Positions 43,712 through 52,153 of a stretch of 52,153 nucleotides of DNA are shown piece by piece. Below the pieces are notes generated by a model. That model was not told the origin of the DNA. It ran no database searches and saw nothing but the letters and a program-made list of their open reading frames with translations. The number at the start of each line of letters is the position of its first letter. Position 1 is the first letter of the stretch. A program made the position numbers and the translations under genes. Source of the DNA: Psychrobacter maritimus (GTDB lineage Bacteria; Pseudomonadota; Gammaproteobacteria; Pseudomonadales; Moraxellaceae); assembly GCF_904846345.1 (NCBI RefSeq), contig NZ_CAJHAJ010000013.1, positions 1-52,153 of the forward strand, in the 5' to 3' direction.

Positions 43712-44872
43712 ATGATTGAAAACTGGACAAAAGAATTTCTTATTCAGCGCTTATTGGCCATTACCTTATTGGTGGTGCTGTTCGTATTATGTTTCCAAGT
43801 CGTACAGTTTTTTATTGTACCAGCGCTATGGGCAGCGATTTTAGCCTACGTGACTTTCCCTATTTATAATTTTTTTCACCAAAGAGTTCGATTCAGCTCA
43901 AATTTTAGCGCCGCTATTATGACGGTGAGCATCACGCTTATGATTGGTGTGCCGCTCGTCGTTGGTATCTTTATTTTGCAGCAAGAAGCGTTAAGCCTCA
44001 TTAGTAATTTAGTCTATCGCATCAAAGTGGGCTATTTGGATGTGCCTGATTCTGTCAAAGATTTGCCCATCATCGGTCAGCAAGTCAAAGATGTATTGTG
44101 GAGAATCAACAAAAACCCTGAGGGGACGCTAGAGGCTTTTCGTCTTTGGGTTCAGTCGCATCTTTATTATGGCAAAGTCGCTTTTGATGTCGTCTTCAGT
44201 GGTTTGGCCAAGCTTGGTATGGCGCTGATGACATTGTTTTTCTTTTATCGTGATGGCACCAGTTTGGTACGTCAAATCCGTCAAGCGCTGCGTAATATCA
44301 TTGGCAATCGTATCGATGGTTATATTGATTCGGTCGGTACGACCACGCGCGCGGTCGTCTATGGTATCGGCTTGACTGCATTGGCGCAGGCATTGCTCGC
44401 GGGTATTGGTTACTATTTCGCTGGCGCGCCAAGTCCTATCTTACTCACCATTGTGACTTTTATCATTGCCTTAATTCCCTTTGGTACGCCATTTGTTTGG
44501 GGCGCGGTATCGATTTGGTTATTGAGCCAAGGTCATACCGTAGAAGGGATTGGCTTGGCGCTTTGGGGTATACTGGTTATCAGTTGGGTTGATAACCTTA
44601 TTCGTCCTATCGTTATTAGTGGCGCGACCAAAATCCCTTTTATCATTATTTTTATCGGGGTATTGGGCGGTTTAACCGCGTTTGGTTTTGTTGGCTTGTT
44701 TATTGGTCCTGTGGTATTGGCAATCGGCCTTGCCGTATGGCGTGAATGGATATCACAGCATAAGAATGAGTTGTTTGCCCAGCAAGAAGGGATGTTGGTT
44801 GACGGTCCACTGCAACCTAAAGCTACTGAGCAAAATAAAGACGAAAATACCGTTTCTACTGACCAAACCTAA
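43712..44872 (+). CDS. AI-2E transporter family (PerM/YdiK-like) permease
   Basis: 386 residues from ATG 43712; a TTG frame start at 43685 adds nine residues and is less likely. About eight membrane segments: two at the N-terminus (LLAITLLVVLFVLCF and the following one), a long amphipathic middle (about 105-165), then a bundle near 210-350 with the family pattern PFGTPFVWGAVSIWL and DNLIRPIVISGATK. The DN-x-x-RP motif is diagnostic for this family. Members export diverse substrates (AI-2, Na+/H+ antiport); the name is historical and the substrate here is unknown. The C-terminal tail is polar. Confidence 0.9.
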   Translation: MIENWTKEFLIQRLLAITLLVVLFVLCFQVVQFFIVPALWAAILAYVTFPIYNFFHQRVRFSSNFSAAIMTVSITLMIGVPLVVGIFILQQEALSLISNLVYRIKVGYLDVPDSVKDLPIIGQQVKDVLWRINKNPEGTLEAFRLWVQSHLYYGKVAFDVVFSGLAKLGMALMTLFFFYRDGTSLVRQIRQALRNIIGNRIDGYIDSVGTTTRAVVYGIGLTALAQALLAGIGYYFAGAPSPILLTIVTFIIALIPFGTPFVWGAVSIWLLSQGHTVEGIGLALWGILVISWVDNLIRPIVISGATKIPFIIIFIGVLGGLTAFGFVGLFIGPVVLAIGLAVWREWISQHKNELFAQQEGMLVDGPLQPKATEQNKDENTVSTDQT

Positions 44873-44971
44873 GGTTAAAAAGAGAAGCGCATAGAGTTTG
44901 ATAATAAAAAACATACTGTCCTAATGATGCGATGGTTGATAAGAAACCTTTATAAATAGGGATATTTAAAG

Positions 44972-46117
44972 ATGCCTAATGCCAGCACTACGAATAACGA
45001 TAATATGCGTCCTCTGACCATTGTTGCTGATAGCAATATCGCTAGCCTTAATGAGTTTTTTAATCCATCAACGCTTGGGCAAGAGACGAAGCGCACGGTG
45101 AAGATTTTTACCGTCGCTGGACGTGATATCAATGCCCAGTTGCTCGCAGAGTTGCAACCTGAAGTACTATTGATACGTTCGGTGACGCCAGTAGGCGCGG
45201 CGCTATTGGCAGATAATAATAGTGTGAAGTTTGTTGGTTCGGCGACCATCGGTACCGATCATGTCGATCAAGATTATTTGGCAGCACGCAATATAACCTT
45301 TGCCAATGCCGCTGGCTGTAGTAAGCATTCGGTTGCGCAATATGTATTAACCGCTATCTTAACCTTACGTCCGCAGTATTGTCAGCCATCGATGCCGCCA
45401 GTAACCTTAGGCATTATCGGACTGGGTAATATTGGCAGCACCCTTGCGCAATATGCTCATGATTTAGGTTGGCAGGTATTGGGTTACGATCCGCTGCTGC
45501 CTGCATCGAATATTAATAATGCCAGCTTTGCGCAAGTGCTTAGCCAAAGTGATGTTATCAGCTTGCATGTGCCGTTAACCGATAAAAAAGATAATGCTAA
45601 TCCTAATGGCAGCGACTATCCAACCCGGTATTTAATCGATAAAAATGCCTTAGATGTGATGCCAGCAGATACATTATTAATCAATAGCGCGCGCGGACCG
45701 GTTATTAATGCGCATGACTTAGTAGCTGATATTGAACGTACGGGTCGCCAATTGGTGCTCGATGTGTTTGAACATGAGCCAGAGATTTCTGAGAGTTTAT
45801 TGTCCAAACTTGCGATTGCCACACCGCATATCGCAGGCTACACGGTCGAAGGTAAGCTGCGTGGTACGCAAATTATCTATGATGCGCTTTGTGAAAAACT
45901 GGCGGTCACACCGGCGCAGTCTATGCAAACGCTATTGCCGCTCAATATGTTTTTATGGTCTGAGCTCAAGGCGCATCCGGAGAGACTGATTAAGTTTTAT
46001 AATATCATGCAAGATGATGCTGCACTACGAAGTAAGTTAGCTGATGGTCAAGTAAAGGGCGCCGACTTTGATCAATTGCGCCGAGATTATCATTTACGCC
46101 GTGAATGGCAATCGTAA
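44972..46117 (+). CDS. pdxB: Erythronate-4-phosphate dehydrogenase
   Basis: Second step of the DXP-dependent pyridoxal 5'-phosphate pathway. 381 residues. D-2-hydroxyacid dehydrogenase fold: substrate domain with LLIRSVTPV, NAD-binding GIIGLGNIGSTLAQY, catalytic Arg in NSARGPVINAHDL, Glu in VFEHEPEIS, His in TPHIAGYTVEGKLRGT, and the C-terminal PdxB dimerisation domain. The GYTVEGK-RGT motif separates it from SerA. Ribosome site GGGAT before ATG 44972. It follows the permease by 99 bp; the PLP protein YggS is elsewhere in the window, so the pathways touch but are not linked in an operon. Confidence 0.96.
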   Translation: MPNASTTNNDNMRPLTIVADSNIASLNEFFNPSTLGQETKRTVKIFTVAGRDINAQLLAELQPEVLLIRSVTPVGAALLADNNSVKFVGSATIGTDHVDQDYLAARNITFANAAGCSKHSVAQYVLTAILTLRPQYCQPSMPPVTLGIIGLGNIGSTLAQYAHDLGWQVLGYDPLLPASNINNASFAQVLSQSDVISLHVPLTDKKDNANPNGSDYPTRYLIDKNALDVMPADTLLINSARGPVINAHDLVADIERTGRQLVLDVFEHEPEISESLLSKLAIATPHIAGYTVEGKLRGTQIIYDALCEKLAVTPAQSMQTLLPLNMFLWSELKAHPERLIKFYNIMQDDAALRSKLADGQVKGADFDQLRRDYHLRREWQS

Positions 46118-46128
46118 AAATTAGGCGT

Positions 46129-46190
46129 TTTTAAAAGTTAGCTGGTTTTAAAAGCTAGGTAGCCTTAAAACTTAAAACATCGTTTTAAAA
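46129..46190. repeat. Imperfect tandem repeat, period about 17-18 bp
   Basis: The core (T/C)TTAAAA(G/C) occurs at 46129, 46147, 46164 and 46183, with an extra copy at 46171. It lies between pdxB and epmA. Confidence 0.6.
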
Positions 46191-46224
46191 TCTATTCTTT
46201 ATCCTTAAATTGCAGTAAATAATA

Positions 46225-47250
46225 ATGACTCAAGCAAGTAATTCCTTTTCTAAATCTAGCTATGCGCCGACCATGACCGTATCAATGGCACACAAGCGTG
46301 CGCAATTTATGAGTGCTATTCGGCAGTTTTTTGCCACGCGTCACGTGCTCGAAGTGCAGACGCCCTTGTTATCGCAAGCAGGCAATACTGATACCTTTTT
46401 GCAATCAGTGGCGGCGCAGGTCACCTACCAAGATAAACCTTGCACCTATTATCTGCATACGTCGCCTGAGTTCGCCATGAAGCGGCTACTTGCTAGCTGG
46501 CAGGTGCCCATTTATCAGATTTGCCCAGTATTTCGAGATAATGAGATAGGCGTGCGTCACAATATTGAATTTACTATGCTTGAGTGGTATCAGCCGAAAT
46601 ATAACCTAGATGATATGGCTGCTGAATTGGGCGAGTTACTTGAAGCGCTTTATGGTTATTCGATTGTGCTGAGTCATTACCGTTACGTCGATGCCTTTAT
46701 GGACTTTGTTGGTATTCATCCACTGACTGCCAGTATTGCGACGCTACAAGCAGTGGCCGAAGATAAGGGTTTGACAGGGTTTAATTTTAATAGTGCAGAA
46801 AATGGCGCCACCAATAGTGAAGAAGATATTCGTCAAAGCTGGTTAGATTTATTGTTTAGTCATACCGTCGAGCCAAATTTGGGTCATGATTTGCCGACGT
46901 TGATTATAGAATATCCCCCTGCAACTGCGGCATTGGCAAAAACCGCGCTGGATAAAGACGGTAATATAGTTGCTAAGCGCTTTGAGCTTTATATTAATGG
47001 TATTGAGATTGCCAATGCTTATGATGAGCTGGCAGATGGGCAGGCATTAAGAGAGCGCTTTGAGCGCGACAATCAATTGCGTCAGCATCATAACTTGCCA
47101 CAAATGCCAATTGATGAGCATTTATTAGCAGCGTCTGATGACTTAATACCTTGTAGTGGTATCGCTGTTGGTATTGATAGGTTGCTGATGGTTATAACAG
47201 GGGCTAGCAGATTAGAGGACGTGATTCCTTTTCCCAGTGGCTTGGCTTAA
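46225..47250 (+). CDS. epmA: Elongation factor P--(R)-beta-lysine ligase
   Basis: 341 residues. Paralogue of the class II lysyl-tRNA synthetase catalytic core without the anticodon domain; it attaches (R)-beta-lysine to EF-P, easing translation of polyproline stretches. Motif 2 FRDNEIGVRHNIEFTMLEWY-like arginine and EFT-EWY elements, HTSPEFAMKRLLA, then INGIEIANAYDEL and motif 3 GIAVGIDRLLMV. N-terminal 20 residues are variable. The ribosome site is weak. Its partners epmB and efp are not in the window. Confidence 0.95.
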   Translation: MTQASNSFSKSSYAPTMTVSMAHKRAQFMSAIRQFFATRHVLEVQTPLLSQAGNTDTFLQSVAAQVTYQDKPCTYYLHTSPEFAMKRLLASWQVPIYQICPVFRDNEIGVRHNIEFTMLEWYQPKYNLDDMAAELGELLEALYGYSIVLSHYRYVDAFMDFVGIHPLTASIATLQAVAEDKGLTGFNFNSAENGATNSEEDIRQSWLDLLFSHTVEPNLGHDLPTLIIEYPPATAALAKTALDKDGNIVAKRFELYINGIEIANAYDELADGQALRERFERDNQLRQHHNLPQMPIDEHLLAASDDLIPCSGIAVGIDRLLMVITGASRLEDVIPFPSGLA

Positions 47251-47299
47251 TTGCTTGCTAGTAGATTTTGACATAGCCGCCAATGATTAAAAAAACCAG

Positions 47300-47343
47300 A
47301 ATAGAAAAGCGCGTAAACCGGAAGGCTTACGCGCTTTTCTATT
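47300..47343. terminator. Bidirectional terminator between epmA and the NAD(P)-binding protein gene
   Basis: 17-bp perfect stem AATAGAAAAGCGCGTAA / TTACGCGCTTTTCTATT, ten-base loop; the genes converge. Confidence 0.93.
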
Positions 47344-47402
47344 CTTGTACTGCTTTTAATAATGCTGCAAAGCTGTATATTGTTTATTATAACTTTTGTT
47401 TA

Positions 47403-48041
47403 TTACAGTTTAGCAAGCGCTGCATCAATTGCAGTTTCACCATTGTGCATGCTAAAAACTTTTTTATTGGTATTATCAGCATTGAGTACAGCTGCCAACG
47501 TCGTAGCCACATCTGCAATTGAGTTTTCACCCGCATTGTCATCATTAATAGTGATTTTACCCGTTGCTGCACGCTCTTTTAGTGCACCTGCTTGCACGAT
47601 GGTGTAATCAAGGTTGCTGTTATTAACCAACCACTGATCAGCGTAATGCTTACAGATATAGTATTCTTTTAAGTCAGCAATACCGGGGTTGTCCCATTTG
47701 CTGGTATCTAATGAAAATACTGTACTTAACATGATATAGCGTTTGATACCTTTATCTTCTGTTGCTTGCATGGTTTTAACCGCACCATGTAAATCAACTT
47801 CTAAGACGTCTTTACCACCTGAACCAGCAACAAAGTAAACGGCATCGATATCTTGCTCGATTTGCTGTTGAATAGCATCTTTTTCTGCGGTGATATCCAA
47901 ATCTAATTGGCTGTAATTGTCGTCATCAAACAGTTTTTCTTCTTGACGGGTGGTGCCAATCACTTGATGGTTATCTGCTAATAACTGCTTAACCAAATCT
48001 GTACCCACTCGACCACTGGCGCCAATCACTAAAATTTTCAT
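47403..48041 (-). CDS. NAD(P)-binding Rossmann protein (SDR a5-like, YwnB type)
   Basis: ATG 48041 is preferred since AGGA lies six bases upstream; the ATG at 48047 abuts it. 212 residues. Rossmann motif KILVIGASGRVGTDL (the G-A-x-G-x-x-G of atypical SDRs), IDAVYFVAGSGGKDV, RYIMLSTVFSLD and a DYTIVQAGAL segment where classical SDRs have YxxxK. Proteins of this type include flavin reductase/biliverdin reductase relatives and NmrA-like redox sensors. The specific substrate is not evident. Isolated gene. Confidence 0.85.
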   Translation of the reverse strand: MKILVIGASGRVGTDLVKQLLADNHQVIGTTRQEEKLFDDDNYSQLDLDITAEKDAIQQQIEQDIDAVYFVAGSGGKDVLEVDLHGAVKTMQATEDKGIKRYIMLSTVFSLDTSKWDNPGIADLKEYYICKHYADQWLVNNSNLDYTIVQAGALKERAATGKITINDDNAGENSIADVATTLAAVLNADNTNKKVFSMHNGETAIDAALAKL

Positions 48042-48364
48042 ATTCATTCCTATTTTTATATGCGTTTTATATACGTTATCGTTATTTTAAAATTTATTGT
48101 TTAAAAACCAATTATTCAAAAACCGATTGTTTTGAAAGCTGCATATAGCGTAACAAGAATGATGAGCACACTTCGTTATGAAGCGTGCCGTTTGCATAGT
48201 GTTTGGTTATGGAGTGTATACGGTTTGCAAGCCTGTGCTTTATAAAAACTGTTCTTTATAAAAGTTGCTATTTATAAAAGCGGTTATTTATAAGAATAAG
48301 AAATTTATAACAAAGGTTAGAGAGGGTAGCTGTCCAATGATGCATAAGAAAATTAACGCACCAA
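48042..48364. repeat. AT-rich spacer with imperfect tandem repeat, period 16 bp
   Basis: No gene seen. TTTATAA begins at 48239, 48255, 48271, 48287 and 48304, a strikingly regular 16-17 bp spacing, with diverged bases between. A 12-bp direct duplication AATTAACGCACC overlaps the end of the next gene at about 48352-48375. Confidence 0.7.
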
Positions 48365-48814
48365 TTAACGCACCAAACGATTAAGACCATCGGCAAAGGC
48401 TTTTTTATCGCGGTCGCCATAAGGTTTCTGGCCACTCATTTCTTGCAGCTCGAGCACGCCCGTGCCGCGCATGGTATCCATAAAATCGCGCATATTAAGC
48501 TTTTGCTTGATGTTATTTTTATCATACACCATACCGCGGGTGGTTAAAACCATACCGCCTTTATCTAAAATATCATTGGCCAAGGGAATGTCGCTAGTGA
48601 TGGCTAAATCGCCTGGCTGGATTTGCTCAACGATATAATCATCGGCTTTATCAAACCCTGATGGCACCACTGTCATCACGAGCAGCGGTGATTTGCGCAG
48701 TTTGATTGGCTGATTTGCGACAAATATCGCCATGGTTTGGGTACGTTCAGCCGTTTTGATAATCAAGTCTTTGGCAATCAGAGGCACCGAATCAGCATCT
48801 ACCCAAATCTGCAT
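48365..48814 (-). CDS. UPF0178 (YaiI/YqxD) family protein
   Basis: 149 residues, the family's usual length. The N-terminal MQIWVDADSVPLIAKDLI matches the family consensus (IWVDADACP) and gives a PIN/NYN-like acidic fold; further D-x-x-I-x-D signature in DYIVEQIQPGDLAITSDIPLA and TTRGMVYDKNNI. A ribonuclease-like activity is suggested by the fold only. Its ATG overlaps the purK stop (TAATG), so it is the last gene of the purE-purK run. The usual Cys of DADACP is Ser here. Confidence 0.9.
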   Translation of the reverse strand: MQIWVDADSVPLIAKDLIIKTAERTQTMAIFVANQPIKLRKSPLLVMTVVPSGFDKADDYIVEQIQPGDLAITSDIPLANDILDKGGMVLTTRGMVYDKNNIKQKLNMRDFMDTMRGTGVLELQEMSGQKPYGDRDKKAFADGLNRLVR

Positions 48815-50193
48815 TATTTCTTGGCCTTAACTGTGTTTGATAGCTGGTCGTTTGATAGCTGCTCTATATCTTCTAAACCCTCTGGTTGGCTCTCTTTAAC
48901 ACTGATAGCAGCATCTTCTACAGCGTGGTCAGTTTCCGTGCTGGCTGTTTGCTCTGGTGTTTTTGCTTGGTTCTCGGTAACCGTAGGCGCTAACTTTTTA
49001 TCAAGACCAACTTTATTAGGCAACACAGCAACCAGCTTAGCGAGGGCAATATCTAAGTCAGCAACGTCATTTGGCATCAAGGTAATATGCGCAATTTTAC
49101 GATCCTCGCGCTCAGCCTTATGGTAGCTATGATAATGGGCGCCATCGATATTGAGCACCGCGCTGATATCAGGATATTGACCCAATACATTCAGCATAAT
49201 CGCTGGATGGACGTTATCGGTATCGCCTAAGGGCAGATTGACCACCGCGCGAATATGGTTCTCAAACTGACTGGTAATCGCGCCTTCGATACTCCAATGT
49301 CCAGAGTTATGAACGCGTGGGGCAATCTCGTTGGCCAGCAGATAGTCGTTACCACGAGCATCTTTGCTCACAAATAGCTCAAGCGCCATCACACCGACAT
49401 AACCTAAATGATTCATCACAGTGGTAATCGCATCGGTTGCTTGCTGAAACAAATGGCTGGTACCAACGGCAGGCGCGCGCGTTTTGGCCAATATACCGTT
49501 ATGATGATGGTTTTCGACCAAATCATAGCAGCGTACTTGACCGTTTTGGGCGCGGGCAGCAATGATAGATACTTCACGGCTAAAGTTAATAAAGCCTTCT
49601 GCAATGAGGGGAGCAGGCGTTGGCGTTAGTGCGCCTTTACCACTAACCGCATCCTTAAGCTCATGCCAAGCAACGGTAATATCACTTTCTTCTTTGATGA
49701 CAAACTGACCTTTACCATCATAACCACCGCGGCTGGTCTTTAGGACGATAGGCAATCCTAGCTCGTCGCAAGCTTGCTTTAATTCTGCTTCAGAATTAAC
49801 CACCATAAATGGTACGGTTGCGATATCAAGCTCATTGAACATGCGCTTTTCTTTTAAGCGATCTTGAGCGATATCAAGGGCAATCGGTGGTGGAAACATG
49901 CCTTGCTTGCTGCCAGATTTTGATAAGCTGGCTAGCTGTTCAACGGTAGCAGTAGGCGTATTTTCAAACTCTAAGGTAAAGACGTCAGCTGCGGCAATAA
50001 ATGCTTCTAATTGCTCGCTATGAAAAACTTTTCCGTATAGGCTGGCCGGACAGTCGGCATTGTCTTCTAAAAATACGCACTGATAACCGAGCGGCATGGC
50101 GGCTTCGGCGAGCATCATACCAAGCTGACCACCGCCTAAAATACCGATGGTACGAATGGTTTGGGTTACAGGATAAGCGTTCGCTGTAGTCAT
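48814..50193 (-). CDS. purK: 5-(carboxyamino)imidazole ribonucleotide synthase
   Basis: ATP-grasp enzyme that converts AIR, bicarbonate and ATP to N5-CAIR in purine synthesis. 459 residues, about 80 more than typical. GILGGGQLGMMLAEAA near the start, KTSRGGYDGKGQFVI for ATP binding, NFSREVSIIAAR, LFVSKDARGNDYLLANEIAPRVHNSGHW-type motif (EIAPRVHNSGHW) and the terminal MLNVLG. The extra C-terminal part (about 385-459) is Thr/Gln/Glu-rich, low complexity and ends KAKK; it lies outside the ATP-grasp fold. Downstream of purE, translationally coupled to the UPF0178 gene. Confidence 0.96.
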   Translation of the reverse strand: MTTANAYPVTQTIRTIGILGGGQLGMMLAEAAMPLGYQCVFLEDNADCPASLYGKVFHSEQLEAFIAAADVFTLEFENTPTATVEQLASLSKSGSKQGMFPPPIALDIAQDRLKEKRMFNELDIATVPFMVVNSEAELKQACDELGLPIVLKTSRGGYDGKGQFVIKEESDITVAWHELKDAVSGKGALTPTPAPLIAEGFINFSREVSIIAARAQNGQVRCYDLVENHHHNGILAKTRAPAVGTSHLFQQATDAITTVMNHLGYVGVMALELFVSKDARGNDYLLANEIAPRVHNSGHWSIEGAITSQFENHIRAVVNLPLGDTDNVHPAIMLNVLGQYPDISAVLNIDGAHYHSYHKAEREDRKIAHITLMPNDVADLDIALAKLVAVLPNKVGLDKKLAPTVTENQAKTPEQTASTETDHAVEDAAISVKESQPEGLEDIEQLSNDQLSNTVKAKK

Positions 50194-50489
50194 GGCAGGC
50201 TCTTTACATTGAAAATGAATAAGGGAGTTTGAGTACTAATATCTAAAACTTACGGGATAAAACTTATGCTATTAAAATAGGAAAAGGTGCACTGTATGCA
50301 CCTTGTATTTAGTAGAACGCATCTGAGTAAAAATATCAAGTTTAGAATATTGCTCGTTAATTTGGTATTCAGGTTTGATATTGAGATTTAAAAACCAGAT
50401 GATTGCGCTTAACATTTCTTGGTTAATATTGCAGTTCTGCTAATGGTTTTTTGTGAAAACTTAACGCCATCTGGCTGAGTTTACTTACT

Positions 50490-51050
50490 TTACTGATTGA
50501 TAATACCGGGTGTTGGGCTGGCAAGAATGGTATCGGTTTGCGCTTGGCGCATATTATCCAGCTTAGTCGCAATCGATTCATCATGCAATGCTAACACCTG
50601 AATAGCAAGAAGGGCAGCGTTATAGGCGCCAGCTGCACCAATCGCTAAGGTTCCAACGGCCACGCCTTTTGGCATTTGTACGATAGAAAGTAAGCTATCC
50701 CAACCACTGAGCATTGATGATTTAACAGGGACACCAAAGACAGGAAGCGGCGTTTGACTGGCACACATACCGGGCAGATGCGCGGCACCACCAGCCCCAG
50801 CGATAATCACCTGCAAGCCGTTGCTTTTGGCGCTTTTGGCATAATCAAACAATCTATCAGGGGTACGATGCGCTGACACTACTTCACATTCAAAGGCAAT
50901 ATCAAAATCGGCAAGTAATTGCGCTGCGGCACTCATGGTTGCCCAATCAGACTGCGAGCCCATGATAATACCTACTTTTGGCTGACCAGCAGGAGAAGTG
51001 ATTGGGCTGCTTTGCTCAACAGGGGTAACGCTAGCCGATGGGGTGCTCAT
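50490..51050 (-). CDS. purE: N5-carboxyaminoimidazole ribonucleotide mutase
   Basis: Converts N5-CAIR to CAIR, the step after PurK. 186 residues, about 20 longer at the N-terminus than most class I PurE (a Pro/Ser-rich leader of ~23 residues). Signature [13 protein letters not shown] with the catalytic Asp, [14 protein letters not shown] with the catalytic His, [12 protein letters not shown] and GVPVKSS. Ribosome site GAGGAT before ATG 51050. The stop is 296 bp before purK on the same strand, longer than in most purEK operons, so a second promoter is possible. Confidence 0.96.
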   Translation of the reverse strand: MSTPSASVTPVEQSSPITSPAGQPKVGIIMGSQSDWATMSAAAQLLADFDIAFECEVVSAHRTPDRLFDYAKSAKSNGLQVIIAGAGGAAHLPGMCASQTPLPVFGVPVKSSMLSGWDSLLSIVQMPKGVAVGTLAIGAAGAYNAALLAIQVLALHDESIATKLDNMRQAQTDTILASPTPGIINQ

Positions 51051-51167
51051 GCTTTGATATCCTCAAAAGGACCATCATACAAAAGTTTTGCTGCCTTCGT
51101 AAAGCCAAGTTTGCTGTTTAATGGCAAAGCTGGCTAAATAACGCTGATTTTATACATTTATCTTTTT

Positions 51168-52133
51168 TTATGCCTTTATCTTTGGGTCTTCATCATGACG
51201 ATACTGTACGAAGTTATGGGCTTTAAGCGGTAATGGCTGCTCGGTATCGAGCTGATAGCAGGTCAAATAACCGCTATCAATCGCTGCCGAATAATCGGTA
51301 CAAGCAACCTGCGGGCTAAGAGGTTGCGGCGCGCCTGTTAGCCAATAATGACCGACGAATACCGGTTTATGAGTTTTAAGGGCAAATTCGATATTTTCTG
51401 CTAGGGCATCGCTTGGAATCTGTGCCAATCCTGAGCTTGGCGCACGGGCAATTTCATGAATAGTGCGTTTGTTAAGCTCATCTAGCCACCAGCGCACGCG
51501 TACTTGCGAGCGCGCTGCCCCATCTTTGTCGACCATGACTAAACCATCGGGTAACGCCGTTTCTACGCCCTTTAGCACGCGCTCAAGCGCTTCATAAGCA
51601 GGGCTATGCTTTTGCGCCGTGGCGACAACGGCGTCAGGCGTCAAGCAATTATCGGCGGTCAATAGCGGCTTTAATACCGCCATGCTATCGACATCCCAGC
51701 AAGCGTGTACAAAGCAAGCGTATTCAGTCTCAAGCCACAATGGAATCTCATAAAAGCGCTGTAACCAATATTGATGCGCTTCTGAGCCAAACGGTACTTC
51801 GGCTAAAAAGGTTTCATGCTGGCGCACATGAACATCACTATGCGAGCGTAAATAGCGCTCAGGTTGCTCTGGGTCAAGCATGGCAAAGGTGAGCGCATTG
51901 TATTCATGATTGCCCATCACTGCGTCGGCAACGCCTGCATCTAGCATAGCAAAGACTATCTCTAGCGAGGCTACTTGCTGTGGCCCACGGTCAATGAAAT
52001 CACCAATAAATAGCGCCCGATGACCCGCTGGCGGTACAAAATAGGTGCCATTATGAACATAGCCTAACTGCTTTAGGAGTCCGACCAACTTGTCAGCATA
52101 ACCGTGAATATCACCAATAACATCTATAATCAT
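51168..52133 (-). CDS. Calcineurin-like metallophosphoesterase
   Basis: 321 residues from ATG 52133; the frame begins four codons earlier at a TTG (52145). Di-metal phosphoesterase motifs in order: DVIGDIHGYADKL, GDFIDRGPQQ, MGNHEYNALT, and later FVHACWD and VFVGHYWLTG with the last metal-binding His. This set is shared by ApaH (diadenosine tetraphosphatase) and PrpE/Ser-Thr protein phosphatases; overall layout is not ApaH-like (insertions after GNHE), so the substrate is open. No signal peptide. The promoter lies at or beyond the right edge. Confidence 0.88.
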   Translation of the reverse strand: MIIDVIGDIHGYADKLVGLLKQLGYVHNGTYFVPPAGHRALFIGDFIDRGPQQVASLEIVFAMLDAGVADAVMGNHEYNALTFAMLDPEQPERYLRSHSDVHVRQHETFLAEVPFGSEAHQYWLQRFYEIPLWLETEYACFVHACWDVDSMAVLKPLLTADNCLTPDAVVATAQKHSPAYEALERVLKGVETALPDGLVMVDKDGAARSQVRVRWWLDELNKRTIHEIARAPSSGLAQIPSDALAENIEFALKTHKPVFVGHYWLTGAPQPLSPQVACTDYSAAIDSGYLTCYQLDTEQPLPLKAHNFVQYRHDEDPKIKA

Positions 52134-52153
52134 AATAATTATCAAATTCTTAA

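Noticed and set aside
1..52153. CRISPR array, rRNA or tRNA genes
   Set aside because: No regularly spaced long direct repeats with unique spacers and no recognisable rRNA or tRNA sequence were seen; tandem repeats present are contiguous and short.

Overview
The window looks like chromosomal DNA of a Moraxellaceae gammaproteobacterium, most likely Psychrobacter. This rests on recalled family resemblance of the housekeeping proteins (SecA, RNase E with a very long Gln/Ala/Ser-rich tail, PilT/PilU divergent from YggS, a c4/c5 cytochrome pair, DsbC next to homoserine dehydrogenase) and on moderate GC. It is an inference; no search was run.

Bases 1-5418 are the unusual part. An AT-rich divergent cluster encodes a full set of proteins resembling the mycobacterial decaprenyl-phosphoryl-D-arabinose (DPA) pathway. 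Leftward are a UbiA-like phosphoribosyltransferase, a small PAP2-related phosphatase and the N-terminus of a GT-C arabinosyltransferase-like protein cut by the window edge. Rightward are a GtrA-like flippase candidate, a DprE1-like oxidase and a DprE2-like reductase. Directly after dprE2, separated only by a truncated IS1595-family element flanked by an 8-bp direct repeat, lies a type IVa major pilin gene with a sigma-54-like promoter. The best explanation is a D-arabinofuranose pilin glycosylation locus, analogous to TfpW-dependent pilin arabinosylation in Pseudomonas aeruginosa Pa5196/PA7. The retraction ATPases pilT and pilU sit about 31 kb away.

Bases 5475-22293 hold fdxA, a long mutS, an intact IS200/IS605-type element (tnpA plus tnpB) in the mutS-secA divergent spacer, secA with a 15-bp tandem repeat and a small leader ORF upstream, a 16-copy TATGAG microsatellite, a lipoprotein, two DUF2382 (YsnF/AvaK) stress proteins, a thiolase, hom, dsbC and a DUF808 membrane protein.

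Bases 22476-35757 hold rne, a 1.25-kb spacer, rluC with a HAD phosphatase, engB, cytochromes c5 and c4, an NSS-like membrane protein coupled to rnfH, bamE, and fur.

Bases 35885-52153 hold pilU-pilT, the PLP protein YggS, a CNNM/CorC-like protein, nadE, a PerM-family permease, pdxB, epmA, an NAD(P)-binding protein, the purE-purK-yaiI group and a metallophosphatase. Many spacers carry strong intrinsic terminators. Several also carry imperfect tandem repeats with a period of 14-18 bp, which recur often enough to be reported as a separate observation. No rRNA, tRNA or CRISPR array was recognised.
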